Below, in pieces: positions 26,997-34,591 of a stretch of 44,897 nucleotides of DNA (positions are counted from its first letter, which is position 1; each line of letters begins with the position of its first letter). Location: the NCBI RefSeq assembly GCF_003478505.1, contig NZ_QUFI01000025.1, forward strand, positions 1 through 44,897, given 5' to 3'. The notes beneath the pieces are model-generated. The model made no database searches, was not told the origin of the DNA, and saw only the letters and a program-made list of their open reading frames with translations. The position numbers and the translations under genes are program-made. Source of the stretch: Clostridium sp. AF27-2AA (GTDB taxonomy: Bacteria > Bacillota > Clostridia > Lachnospirales > Lachnospiraceae).

Positions 26997-28199
26997 TTAC
27001 TTTACGGTAATATCAACGCCGTTCTTAATAACATAAGCCGGTGCTGTGTGATGCCAGATTGCATGGTATACATCTTCGTCCTGAAGTACTACCAGATCTG
27101 CATCTCCGCCTTCTTTCAGTTCATGGTTTTTGATTCCAAGAACCTTTGCGGCGCTTGTTGTGATCATGTCGTAAAGCAGCTCCATATCGTCGAAGCTTAC
27201 CATGTGGAGTAAATGGCTTGCCAGGAAAGCTACCTGAAGCATATTGCACTCACCGTATGGATAGTAAGCATCTGCTATATCATCCTGTCCAAGAGCAACC
27301 GGCACGCCTGCCTTCAGAAGGTCTTTGACTCTTGCATGCAGCGGGCCGGTATGCGGATCGGATACCACACCAATCTGGGCTTTCTTTAAGAGGGAAACGA
27401 GCTTTCTGAAGTAGTTCTCCGGATACAGCTCCATGGCACGGCAATGCTGTGCGGTTGCTCTTCCCTGCCAGCCCATCTCGATGACCTTTTTGCATAACAT
27501 CTCCAGGGTTCTCTCCTCTGCATCACCTACATCGTCCAGAAGCATGGAAATGTCTTTGTCATACTCTTTTGCGTAGTTACACATAGAATTTACATGGTCT
27601 AACTCCTCTTCTTCAGTGAACTCGATCCACGGGATTCCGCCTACTACATCGGCACCAAGATCCATAGCCTGTTTGATCAGTTCTTTTGCTCCCGGCTCTC
27701 TGGCAACACCATCCTGCGGAAATGCAACGACCTGAATATCCAGGCGGTCCTTATATTCCTCTCTTCCACGGATAACACCTTTTACGCCTTCCAGTCTGGC
27801 TTTGCTGTCCACATCTGCAAATGCGCGGATATGGGTATTGCCGTATTTCACAGCAAGATCGCATGCCTTACGGACATTCTCAATGATCCACTTTTCATCA
27901 TAGCATGCCTTGAAATCTGCTGCTCTCTCGATGGAAGTCATAGCACCGCCCATGTTATTGTCGTTGTACTCTTTTAATGCAGCCTGTCCGGCCATTTCCA
28001 GAGTATAAACCTTACACAGATGAAGGTGTCCGTTTACAAAGGACTCGGTTACCAGGTTTCCTTTTGCATCGATAACCTGCTTTGCCTCGCCCTCTACTGC
28101 AGACGCGATTGCCGTGATCTTTCCGTTCTCAATTCCGATCTCAACTAATTCTTTTCCGGTATTTCTTGTTTTTGCGTTCGTAATCTTAATATCCAGCAT
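26997..28199 (-). CDS. CodA-like amidohydrolase with altered metal site
   Basis: A 400-residue member of the amidohydrolase superfamily closest to cytosine deaminase (CodA) and N-isopropylammelide hydrolase. HxH is present (NGHLHLCK), as are FPQDG (substrate Gln), AQHCRAM and GQDDIADAYYPYGECNMLQVAFLASH, which align with CodA's metal and substrate loops. The segment equivalent to CodA's HCDEIDD reads LLDDVGD, so the metal-binding His (214) is Leu and the catalytic Glu (217) is Asp. The THVDV segment is changed to RAFADVD. The enzyme may use a different metal arrangement or reaction; candidates are deamination or ring opening of a pyrimidine, creatinine-like or triazine-like ring. It follows the 8-oxoguanine-deaminase-like gene by 39 bases. 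Confidence 0.85.
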   Translation of the reverse strand: MLDIKITNAKTRNTGKELVEIGIENGKITAIASAVEGEAKQVIDAKGNLVTESFVNGHLHLCKVYTLEMAGQAALKEYNDNNMGGAMTSIERAADFKACYDEKWIIENVRKACDLAVKYGNTHIRAFADVDSKARLEGVKGVIRGREEYKDRLDIQVVAFPQDGVAREPGAKELIKQAMDLGADVVGGIPWIEFTEEEELDHVNSMCNYAKEYDKDISMLLDDVGDAEERTLEMLCKKVIEMGWQGRATAQHCRAMELYPENYFRKLVSLLKKAQIGVVSDPHTGPLHARVKDLLKAGVPVALGQDDIADAYYPYGECNMLQVAFLASHLLHMVSFDDMELLYDMITTSAAKVLGIKNHELKEGGDADLVVLQDEDVYHAIWHHTAPAYVIKNGVDITVK

Positions 28200-28238
28200 A
28201 TGTAAACCTCCATTATTTTACATGATTCAACATTTTTG

Positions 28239-29645
28239 CTAACCAATATCCTCTTTCAGACTTTCAATCCTTGCGGATGCCCTGGTGAGAAGATCTTTTC
28301 CTACCTGGTTTACGTAGTCACGCTTCTCCTCTTCGCTTACCTTTGTAAGTTTTCCAGAAGATACTACTAATTCCCCATTTACTACTACATTTTTAACAAG
28401 ACGAGGATCGCCGCTCTCTACAATGCATGCCACCGGATCATAGCATCCGCCTGCATAAGTCAGCTGATTCCAGTCCATCTGGGCGAAATCTGCTGCCATT
28501 CCAGGTGCCAGATAACCGATGTCATCCCGTCCAAGAACTTTTGCTCCGCCTGCCGTTGCCATATACAGATAATCATCCGGTGTTGCCGCCTTATCACCCC
28601 AGGTAAGACGATTTAACAGATATGCGCACCTGATTTCCTCCAGCATATTCGATGAATTGCTGCTGGCAGCTCCATCTACACCAAGACCAATTCTTGTGAG
28701 ACCGTGTTCCAGATAAGAAGGCACCGGACATGCACCGGAACTTAAAAGCATATTAGAGATCGGGCAATGTGCCACTCCGGTTCCGGTCTCTGCCATCTGC
28801 GCAATTTCTTCTTCATTCAAATGAATGCAGTGGGCAAAATAAAACCGTTTGCCGAGCAAACGGTGCCGTTTAAACCACTCAAATGGCCGGCAACCCCAAG
28901 TCTTCAGCGTATATTCCACCTCATGCTGGCTCTCTGCCAGATGACCGTGAACCATAATGTCATACTCTTCTGCCAGATCTACTACAGCTTCAATGATATC
29001 TTCCGTTTCATACTGGGCAATGCTCGGAGCGATGCCAACCTGGCACATGGAAAAACGGGACCGGTCATGATATTTTTTCACCAGTCTGATCGTGTCTTCC
29101 ACAACACTCTCTTTTGTATCCACAACTTCTGGCGGTACAATACTGCTAGGTACAGAGTGGAATCCTCTGGTCGGATGGAAACGGATTCCAATTTCTGCCG
29201 CGGCCTCAATTTCCGCGTCAACCAGATATTTTACTCCCACAGGATGCGGATACCAAAGATCATTGGATGTCGTACATCCAGTTTTAAGCATATCTCCCAG
29301 ACCAGAATAAACACCAGCACGAGCCACATCCGTATTCAGATCTTTATAGATCTCATACATAACAGTCAGCCACGGTTCCAGCTTCAGTCCTCTTGTTGCC
29401 TGGATATTGCGGATCAGAGACTGCCATGTATGATGATGCACATTTACAAAACCCGGAAGAATCACCGTTCCTTCTGCCTCTACCACATGGTCAATCTTTA
29501 ATGTTCCTTCATATTTTTTCTCCAGATCCGTTCCTACATCCAGAATTTCTTTTCCTGAAATCAGCAGATCACCATGACGGATTTTTTCTCTTTTCTCGTT
29601 CATGGTAATGATCCAGTCAGCATTTTTATATAGCGTTGTCCCCAT
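28239..29645 (-). CDS. 8-oxoguanine deaminase / hydroxyatrazine hydrolase-like amidohydrolase
   Basis: This 468-residue protein belongs to the AtzB/SsnA/8-oxoguanine deaminase branch of the amidohydrolases. All expected metal ligands and catalytic residues are visible: HHHTWQS, HLAESQHEVE, AHCIHL, and VDGAASSNSSNML with the catalytic Asp. HCPISNMLLSSG also fits the deaminase branch. The start at 29645 has AGGAGGAG 5 bases upstream. Family members hydrolyse exocyclic amino groups of purines or triazines, giving ammonia. With an NCS2 permease in the same operon it probably deaminates an aminopurine or related ring. The exact substrate cannot be read from the motifs. Confidence 0.88.
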   Translation of the reverse strand: MGTTLYKNADWIITMNEKREKIRHGDLLISGKEILDVGTDLEKKYEGTLKIDHVVEAEGTVILPGFVNVHHHTWQSLIRNIQATRGLKLEPWLTVMYEIYKDLNTDVARAGVYSGLGDMLKTGCTTSNDLWYPHPVGVKYLVDAEIEAAAEIGIRFHPTRGFHSVPSSIVPPEVVDTKESVVEDTIRLVKKYHDRSRFSMCQVGIAPSIAQYETEDIIEAVVDLAEEYDIMVHGHLAESQHEVEYTLKTWGCRPFEWFKRHRLLGKRFYFAHCIHLNEEEIAQMAETGTGVAHCPISNMLLSSGACPVPSYLEHGLTRIGLGVDGAASSNSSNMLEEIRCAYLLNRLTWGDKAATPDDYLYMATAGGAKVLGRDDIGYLAPGMAADFAQMDWNQLTYAGGCYDPVACIVESGDPRLVKNVVVNGELVVSSGKLTKVSEEEKRDYVNQVGKDLLTRASARIESLKEDIG

Positions 29646-29712
29646 ACAGACTCCTCCTTTTCGTTCAGAGGGTTCCCCCACGAAACCCTCTGAACCGGCC
29701 TGTTACTGTTCT

Positions 29713-30513
29713 TTATACATCCTCGAAACCATCGAATGCCACGATACGGCTGATGCAGCTTTCTCCATCCTGGAACTTCCACGGGAAGCATCCGATTACA
29801 ACACGCTTGTTGGACAACTTATCGATCTCACCTCCCATGCACTCTGCATGGATTGCCTCATACGGCTGGCCAAACAACTCTAAATGCATTGCCTGGTAAT
29901 GCTCCGGCCACGGATAAATCTCATTTAAGGATTTGCCATATTTCTTGCGGAAAATAGCGTCGCACTTTTCAGCCTCCATCGGCTCCCAGTCACGGATCTT
30001 AGTATTCATCGGATGATCTGCGGAACCGCAGTCAACTCCCAGCCATTTAATCTTCTTTTCACGTACCCACTTGATAAAATCAAGAGACGGACCCGGGTGA
30101 CGCAGCATATAGCGGCGCTCATCTGCCTCCGGCTGGTCAAATCCATACTTATGATAACCAGTGTTGATGATCAGGATATCTCCCTCACGTACCTCAACGC
30201 GCTTCTCGATATCTTCCGGGGTATAGATGCCGAAATCCTCTGCCATATCAGACAAATCAACTACAACACCCGGTGCACACAGCTTGGTTAATTCCAGAGC
30301 TGCAATATCTCTTCCTGCGGTGTCGAAATGACGCGGGCCATCCAGATGGGTTCCTACATGATTGGAATGGGTCACAAGCTGTCCGTTTGCTCCATTCGGT
30401 GCCAGACGCTTGAAATACTTCACCTGAAGCGGCTCATAGGTTGGCCACGGCGGAGTACTGATTCCAATCGGAATACTTAAATCGTAGATTTTGATGTCAG
30501 ACCACTTACTCAT
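29713..30513 (-). CDS. Cyclase family protein (metal-dependent hydrolase, PF04199)
   Basis: A 266-residue member of the family that includes kynurenine formamidase and isatin hydrolase. The metal-binding signature HxGTHxDxPxH is complete (SNHVGTHLDGPRHF, near residues 51-64). It is longer than KynB because of additional segments around WLGVDCGSADHPMN and WEPMEAEKCDAIF. Such enzymes use Mn or Zn to open lactam rings or cleave formamides. Here it is the best candidate for a ring-opening or deformylating step between the deaminases and the AllFGH complex. AGGAGG precedes the ATG by 10 bases. The product name 'cyclase' is historical. Confidence 0.88.
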   Translation of the reverse strand: MSKWSDIKIYDLSIPIGISTPPWPTYEPLQVKYFKRLAPNGANGQLVTHSNHVGTHLDGPRHFDTAGRDIAALELTKLCAPGVVVDLSDMAEDFGIYTPEDIEKRVEVREGDILIINTGYHKYGFDQPEADERRYMLRHPGPSLDFIKWVREKKIKWLGVDCGSADHPMNTKIRDWEPMEAEKCDAIFRKKYGKSLNEIYPWPEHYQAMHLELFGQPYEAIHAECMGGEIDKLSNKRVVIGCFPWKFQDGESCISRIVAFDGFEDV

Positions 30514-30552
30514 AATTATAAATCCTCCTTAATATATAAATATTTTTATTAT

Positions 30553-31980
30553 CTAGTTTGTCCATGCTTTTGCGCATGCTTCGATGGCTTTTGTAAAACA
30601 GCCTTCCGGCGGATTTACAAGACCTGCTCCAATCTGTCCAACGCCGTAATCCTTGTGAGCAATACCAGTATTGATGATCGGGCGGATTCCAGTCTCCAAA
30701 ACCTTTACAATGTCGATTCCAGTTGCGCTGCCTCTGAAGTCCAGTACCGGAATTTTATAGGCATTTCCTTCCCCTTCTGTAATCTCGTACATCTGAGAAG
30801 AGTAGTTGATCGCATCCTGAACCTGGCCTCCTACAAACTGTACGATAGCTGGTGAAGCTGCCATACAGAATCCGCCAATTCCGGTTGTTTCTGTAATACA
30901 GCTATCTCCGATATCCGGATTTGCGTCCGCTTCGGAATATCCCGGGAAATAAAGGCCGCGGATATATTCGGACGGTGCCGTAAACCACTGGTCTGCGCCA
31001 AGTCCGGAAATCCGGATGCCAAATTCCACACCATTTCTGCACATGGTAGAAACAATGGTGCTGTACGGAATTCCCAGAGTCGGATCCATCGTAGCTTTAC
31101 AGGACGGCATAGACAGATTCAGAAATGCATGGTCATTTCCATTGATAAATGCAATTGCCTCCTGCTGCTGCTCCAGCGGAAAATGGGTCTTGTAAACATC
31201 CGAAAGAATCTCACGGATAAACAAGGACGTGCCAGCCTTATTTCTGTTGTGCCCCTCGTCTCCCATCTGCAGAGCCTGCGCAATCATAACTTTCATATCG
31301 ATCTCGCCATGGATTTCCAGTGCTTCTTTCAGTACCGGATAATAAACCTTTTCCATCTTTCTCAGGCGGTCAAATACCTCTTCATCACAAGCTCCAAACC
31401 GCAGTACCTTTCCAAGTCCTTCGTTCATAGTGCAGTACGCATCATTTCCGAAAGTTTTGTTTACCACATGCCATACCGGCATAGAATAAGTAACAATACC
31501 AACCATCGGACCTACTGCATTGTGATGATGGCAGGAATCAAAGGTAATCTTTCCGCTTCCGGCCAGTTCTTCCGCTTCCTTCATATCCTTTGCCAGTCCC
31601 TCATAGATCAGGCCGCCCATAACAGCGCCTTTCATAGGACCGCACATGTCCTCCCACTTCACTGGCGGGCCAGCATGAAGGATCGTCGTTTTGGTCATGC
31701 CAGGAATTGCTTCTCCGGCAGTTGACATTCCTACCAGCGCCGGCTGAGCCGCAAGGATTCTGCGAAGTGCCTCCTTGTTTGCGGCTGCGATCTTCTCTGC
31801 CAGATTCGGATCCTTTAACTGTTTTAAATAACCGGCAATCTTTTTATCTCCGCCAGCCACCGGTTTCCACGCAACATGGACCGATTTGACATTCTGCTTT
31901 TTCAGGTCCTGATAAAAAGACTCAATACCGAAATTGACTACGCATAATTCTTTCTCAAATAACTCATTTACCTTGCTCAT
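30553..31980 (-). CDS. allG: DUF1116 protein, AllG-like subunit of oxamate-type carbamoyltransferase
   Basis: This 475-residue cytoplasmic protein belongs to DUF1116 (E. coli YlbE/AllG). Recognisable blocks are GMSTAGEAIPGM, FDSCHHHNAVGPMVGIVTYSMPVW, NGNDHAFLNLSMPSCKATMDP and FRGSATGIDIVKVLETGIRPIINTGIAHK. In E. coli AllFGH acts as an anaerobic oxamate transcarbamylase, forming oxamate and carbamoyl phosphate from oxalurate. It lies between allF and the cyclase gene, which keeps the canonical AllH-AllF-AllG order. The natural substrate in this organism may differ from oxalurate because no allantoin genes are near. GGAGGAGG precedes the ATG. Confidence 0.9.
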   Translation of the reverse strand: MSKVNELFEKELCVVNFGIESFYQDLKKQNVKSVHVAWKPVAGGDKKIAGYLKQLKDPNLAEKIAAANKEALRRILAAQPALVGMSTAGEAIPGMTKTTILHAGPPVKWEDMCGPMKGAVMGGLIYEGLAKDMKEAEELAGSGKITFDSCHHHNAVGPMVGIVTYSMPVWHVVNKTFGNDAYCTMNEGLGKVLRFGACDEEVFDRLRKMEKVYYPVLKEALEIHGEIDMKVMIAQALQMGDEGHNRNKAGTSLFIREILSDVYKTHFPLEQQQEAIAFINGNDHAFLNLSMPSCKATMDPTLGIPYSTIVSTMCRNGVEFGIRISGLGADQWFTAPSEYIRGLYFPGYSEADANPDIGDSCITETTGIGGFCMAASPAIVQFVGGQVQDAINYSSQMYEITEGEGNAYKIPVLDFRGSATGIDIVKVLETGIRPIINTGIAHKDYGVGQIGAGLVNPPEGCFTKAIEACAKAWTN

Positions 31981-31995
31981 GTTCTTCCTCCTCCC

Positions 31996-33552
31996 CTACA
32001 GATTTTTCGTGATCAGTTCTACAAATCTCGCTGCCTGTGCATTGGACGGAAGTACAATTGCCCCTGCTCCTGCCAGTTGGAGAGATGTTGCTGTACGGTT
32101 TTGCGGATCACCCTCTGTGCCGCATACAGTAGCTACCACAGACAGGTAACGGCCTTCTTTTGCTGCCAGTTCCTTTGCCTTCCGAATCGCATCGGATAAA
32201 TCCTTTGCCGGATCCTCGTGGGAACCATAGCCAATCACACAGTCTACCAGGATCACAGCGGTTTCCGGATCCTTTGCCTCCTCGACCACACGCTCTGCTC
32301 TAAGGGATGGATCAATCATCGGATGCGGACGGCCAACAGTAAACTCATCATCTCCGAAATCCAGGAAAGTATTTTCCCGTGACTTTCCATTTCTTGCGTT
32401 TTCCAGTTTATCTTCCGCTTTCAGCGGGATATTGGAATAAATATGTCCCATACTTCCGATCAGAAGTTTCATTGCCTCATCGCAAATGGTTCCGCCGGTA
32501 TAAAGGCCTCTCACATATTTCTGCCCCTGGATCATGCCGGCTCTTTCCTCTGCGGCCAGCGCTTCCGCTTTCTTAAGGCCCATGGTGAAATCTTCAAAAT
32601 CCGATACAGCCTCTCCCTTTGCCAGTGCCACTGCCTTATGCGCTGCATCTTCCAGCGATACTGCTGCATATAATCCGGCTTTTTTAATTTTCTCTGCGTC
32701 ACCGCCAATGAAGCAGACTACAACCGGCTTGCCAGCATTAGCAGCAATCTTTAAAATCTGATCCTCCACATCCTTTGCCGGCGGTTTAGACACCAGCACA
32801 ATAATCTCTGTCTTCGGATCTTCAATTAGTGCGTTCAGGCACTGCTTCATCATGATTCCGCCAATCTCACTCTTTAAATCTCTTCCACCAGTTCCGAGGA
32901 GCTGGGAAACACCTTCACCAAGCTGGTCGATAATAGTGGAAACTTCCTGCGCACCGGTTCCGGATGCACACACAAGACCGATTTTTCCAGGCTTAATCAC
33001 ATTTGCAAATGCAAGCGGTACATGATTGATAACTGCGGTTCCGCAATCTGGACCCATCATCAGGAGTTCTTTGGATACTGCGTACTCTTTCAGTGCTTTT
33101 TCTTCCTCGATGGTGACATTATCACTGAACAGCATAACGTTGATATCACGATCCAGGCAGTCTTTTGCAACATCTGCCGCAAAACGTCCCGGAACTGAAA
33201 TCACTGCCATGTTCAGATTTTTTTCCACTTTTATGGCTCCATCCAGAGTCGGCGGGAAATACTCTGCCTTGCTTTTTTCTGCTTTCTTGTTCAGCAGTTC
33301 ATCTACCTTTTCCACTACTTTTTTGAAGCAGTTCTCGTCATCACAATCCGCTGCCACAAAAAAGTCATTTGCGGTTACATCCTCAAAGCCGTCTGCATCT
33401 AAGCCAAGATTTCCCGCAATCTCACGGTTCAGATCCGTTCCCATGCCTACCAGTGCTTCGGAAACACCTGACAGATTTTTTACATCTTTCGAGATGATCA
33501 TCAGGGTTACTGAATCGTAATAGGTGTTTTTTCTGATTTCAAGCTTTACCAC
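31996..33552 (-). CDS. fdrA: FdrA/AllF-like carbamoyltransferase subunit (acyl-CoA synthetase fold)
   Basis: FdrA proteins have the succinyl-CoA synthetase-like fold. The GTG start at 33552 lies inside the allH gene with GGAGG 8 bases upstream, giving 518 residues; longer readings would have no ribosome site. Visible motifs include MGPDCGTAVINHVPLAFAN, GLVCASGTGAQEVSTIIDQLG (CoA-ligase-like loop), GTGGRDLKSEIGG and GRPHPMIDPSLR. It lacks the phospho-histidine loop of succinyl-CoA synthetases, so it is unlikely to make thioesters. In E. coli the AllF subunit works with AllG and AllH on oxalurate. The overlap of about 14 bases with allH indicates coupled translation. Confidence 0.92.
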   Translation of the reverse strand: MVKLEIRKNTYYDSVTLMIISKDVKNLSGVSEALVGMGTDLNREIAGNLGLDADGFEDVTANDFFVAADCDDENCFKKVVEKVDELLNKKAEKSKAEYFPPTLDGAIKVEKNLNMAVISVPGRFAADVAKDCLDRDINVMLFSDNVTIEEEKALKEYAVSKELLMMGPDCGTAVINHVPLAFANVIKPGKIGLVCASGTGAQEVSTIIDQLGEGVSQLLGTGGRDLKSEIGGIMMKQCLNALIEDPKTEIIVLVSKPPAKDVEDQILKIAANAGKPVVVCFIGGDAEKIKKAGLYAAVSLEDAAHKAVALAKGEAVSDFEDFTMGLKKAEALAAEERAGMIQGQKYVRGLYTGGTICDEAMKLLIGSMGHIYSNIPLKAEDKLENARNGKSRENTFLDFGDDEFTVGRPHPMIDPSLRAERVVEEAKDPETAVILVDCVIGYGSHEDPAKDLSDAIRKAKELAAKEGRYLSVVATVCGTEGDPQNRTATSLQLAGAGAIVLPSNAQAARFVELITKNL

Positions 33553-34411
33553 ATCTGTTTCCTCCCATCTTATTGCTATCGATAACTCCATAATACATGC
33601 CGGTCAGGAAATCACATCCTGAGCTGCTTCCGAAACAGGCAACACGTTTCAGCGCTGTGCGAATCTGTTCTGTGTCGCAGTTTGCAAATCCTTCCAGAAG
33701 ACCAAGAACATCCTCTGAAAACATTCCTTCGCCCGCATGTTTCAACAAAGATCCACTGACATCGTTTGTTCTGGATGCCGCTGCACCGGTGACTGTTTCC
33801 GCAAACCCTTCCCAGGGATAATTCTCTGGCCACGATACTATATAGCCACAGAGAAAATCATCGGAAGAAGGTGTCAGGCCCGGCCCTCCTCCAGCCAGCT
33901 GCCCTGCCGCATACACCGCTGTTTCCCGTTCCCCATTCTGCACTGCTTCTCGAAAGGCTTCGATCCTCGATGCAAGAAAAGCGGAAAACACATCCTCTGT
34001 TCTTCCTTCAATTAACCCATGAATTCCTTTTTCCTCCTGATGTGAAAGAAAACTTCGGATGAAATTGGCTGCTACCGGATTCAGGATCTCACTCTGCCTT
34101 TTCTTCAGATTCAGAATCTCAAACGTTTCAAACTCAAACACCTGATAAGTTCCAATCCAGAGCCCCTGCAGATTTAACCGCATTTCTGTTCCCCTGGAAC
34201 GTACCAGTTCTTTCACAAACATGAAATCACCGCTCCAGTCGAGATTTAGGGAAAAAGGCTGAAGGCTCTTTTCTTTTGCAAGAAAGGTAACCAGGCCGTT
34301 TTCATATGCCATATTCATGGCTCTGTGAAAACAGGAATGTAAAGTTCCTTCCAGTGTCTGTTCCGACAGCGCTTCGTATAAGCGGCTGCAGATCCGAACC
34401 CGCACCTTCAT
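33539..34411 (-). CDS. allH: DUF2877 protein, AllH-like carbamoyltransferase subunit
   Basis: The first gene of the operon encodes a 290-residue DUF2877 protein (E. coli YlbF/AllH), slightly longer than the E. coli protein. The family signature GGGPGLTPSSDDFLCGY is present, followed by GAAASRTNDVSGSLLKHAGEGMFSE and the SSSGCDFLTGMYYG end. It has no signal peptide. Together with allF and allG it defines an AllFGH-type transcarbamylase. GGAGG lies 8 bases before the ATG. The promoter lies in the region shared with pucR, where a perfect TTGTGAA/TTCACAA palindrome is located. Confidence 0.9.
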   Translation of the reverse strand: MKVRVRICSRLYEALSEQTLEGTLHSCFHRAMNMAYENGLVTFLAKEKSLQPFSLNLDWSGDFMFVKELVRSRGTEMRLNLQGLWIGTYQVFEFETFEILNLKKRQSEILNPVAANFIRSFLSHQEEKGIHGLIEGRTEDVFSAFLASRIEAFREAVQNGERETAVYAAGQLAGGGPGLTPSSDDFLCGYIVSWPENYPWEGFAETVTGAAASRTNDVSGSLLKHAGEGMFSEDVLGLLEGFANCDTEQIRTALKRVACFGSSSGCDFLTGMYYGVIDSNKMGGNRCGKA

Positions 34412-34434
34412 TTTCCACTCCTCCCTTCTCCGTC

Positions 34435-34451
34435 TTGTGAACTCTTCACAA
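34435..34451 (-). promoter_or_regulatory. Perfect palindrome, candidate PucR operator
   Basis: TTGTGAA-CTC-TTCACAA is an exact 7-3-7 inverted repeat in the leader of allH, about 24 bases upstream of its start codon. A TATAAT box (minus strand, 34494-34499) lies upstream, so the palindrome would fall in the transcribed leader. A second half-site, TTCACAA, lies at 34532-34538 within the pucR promoter. Confidence 0.55.
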
Positions 34452-34524
34452 TATTTTTTGTTTGCTTTGTTTTTTATCTTTGTTATGTTTCATATTATAA
34501 TCACTAATTTTGTCATTTTCTATG

Positions 34525-34553
34525 TTGACTGTTCACAATAAACTTCTTATACT
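34525..34553 (+). promoter_or_regulatory. pucR promoter
   Basis: TTGACT (34525-34530) is followed after exactly 17 bp by TATACT (34548-34553), and the start codon at 34592 is about 38 bases downstream. The spacer contains the half-site TTCACAA seen in the palindrome upstream of allH, which suggests autoregulation. Confidence 0.75.
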
Positions 34554-34591
34554 TTTGGTAAGCGTTTCAATTTTGAATGGAGGAAGCCCAG

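Noticed and set aside
21441..34411. Simple annotation of the operon as an allantoin or urate degradation cluster
   Set aside because: AllFGH, carbamate kinase and an SsnA-like protein tempt this call, but allantoinase, allantoate amidohydrolase, ureidoglycolate dehydrogenase, ygeX/ygeY-type genes and xanthine dehydrogenase subunits are all missing.
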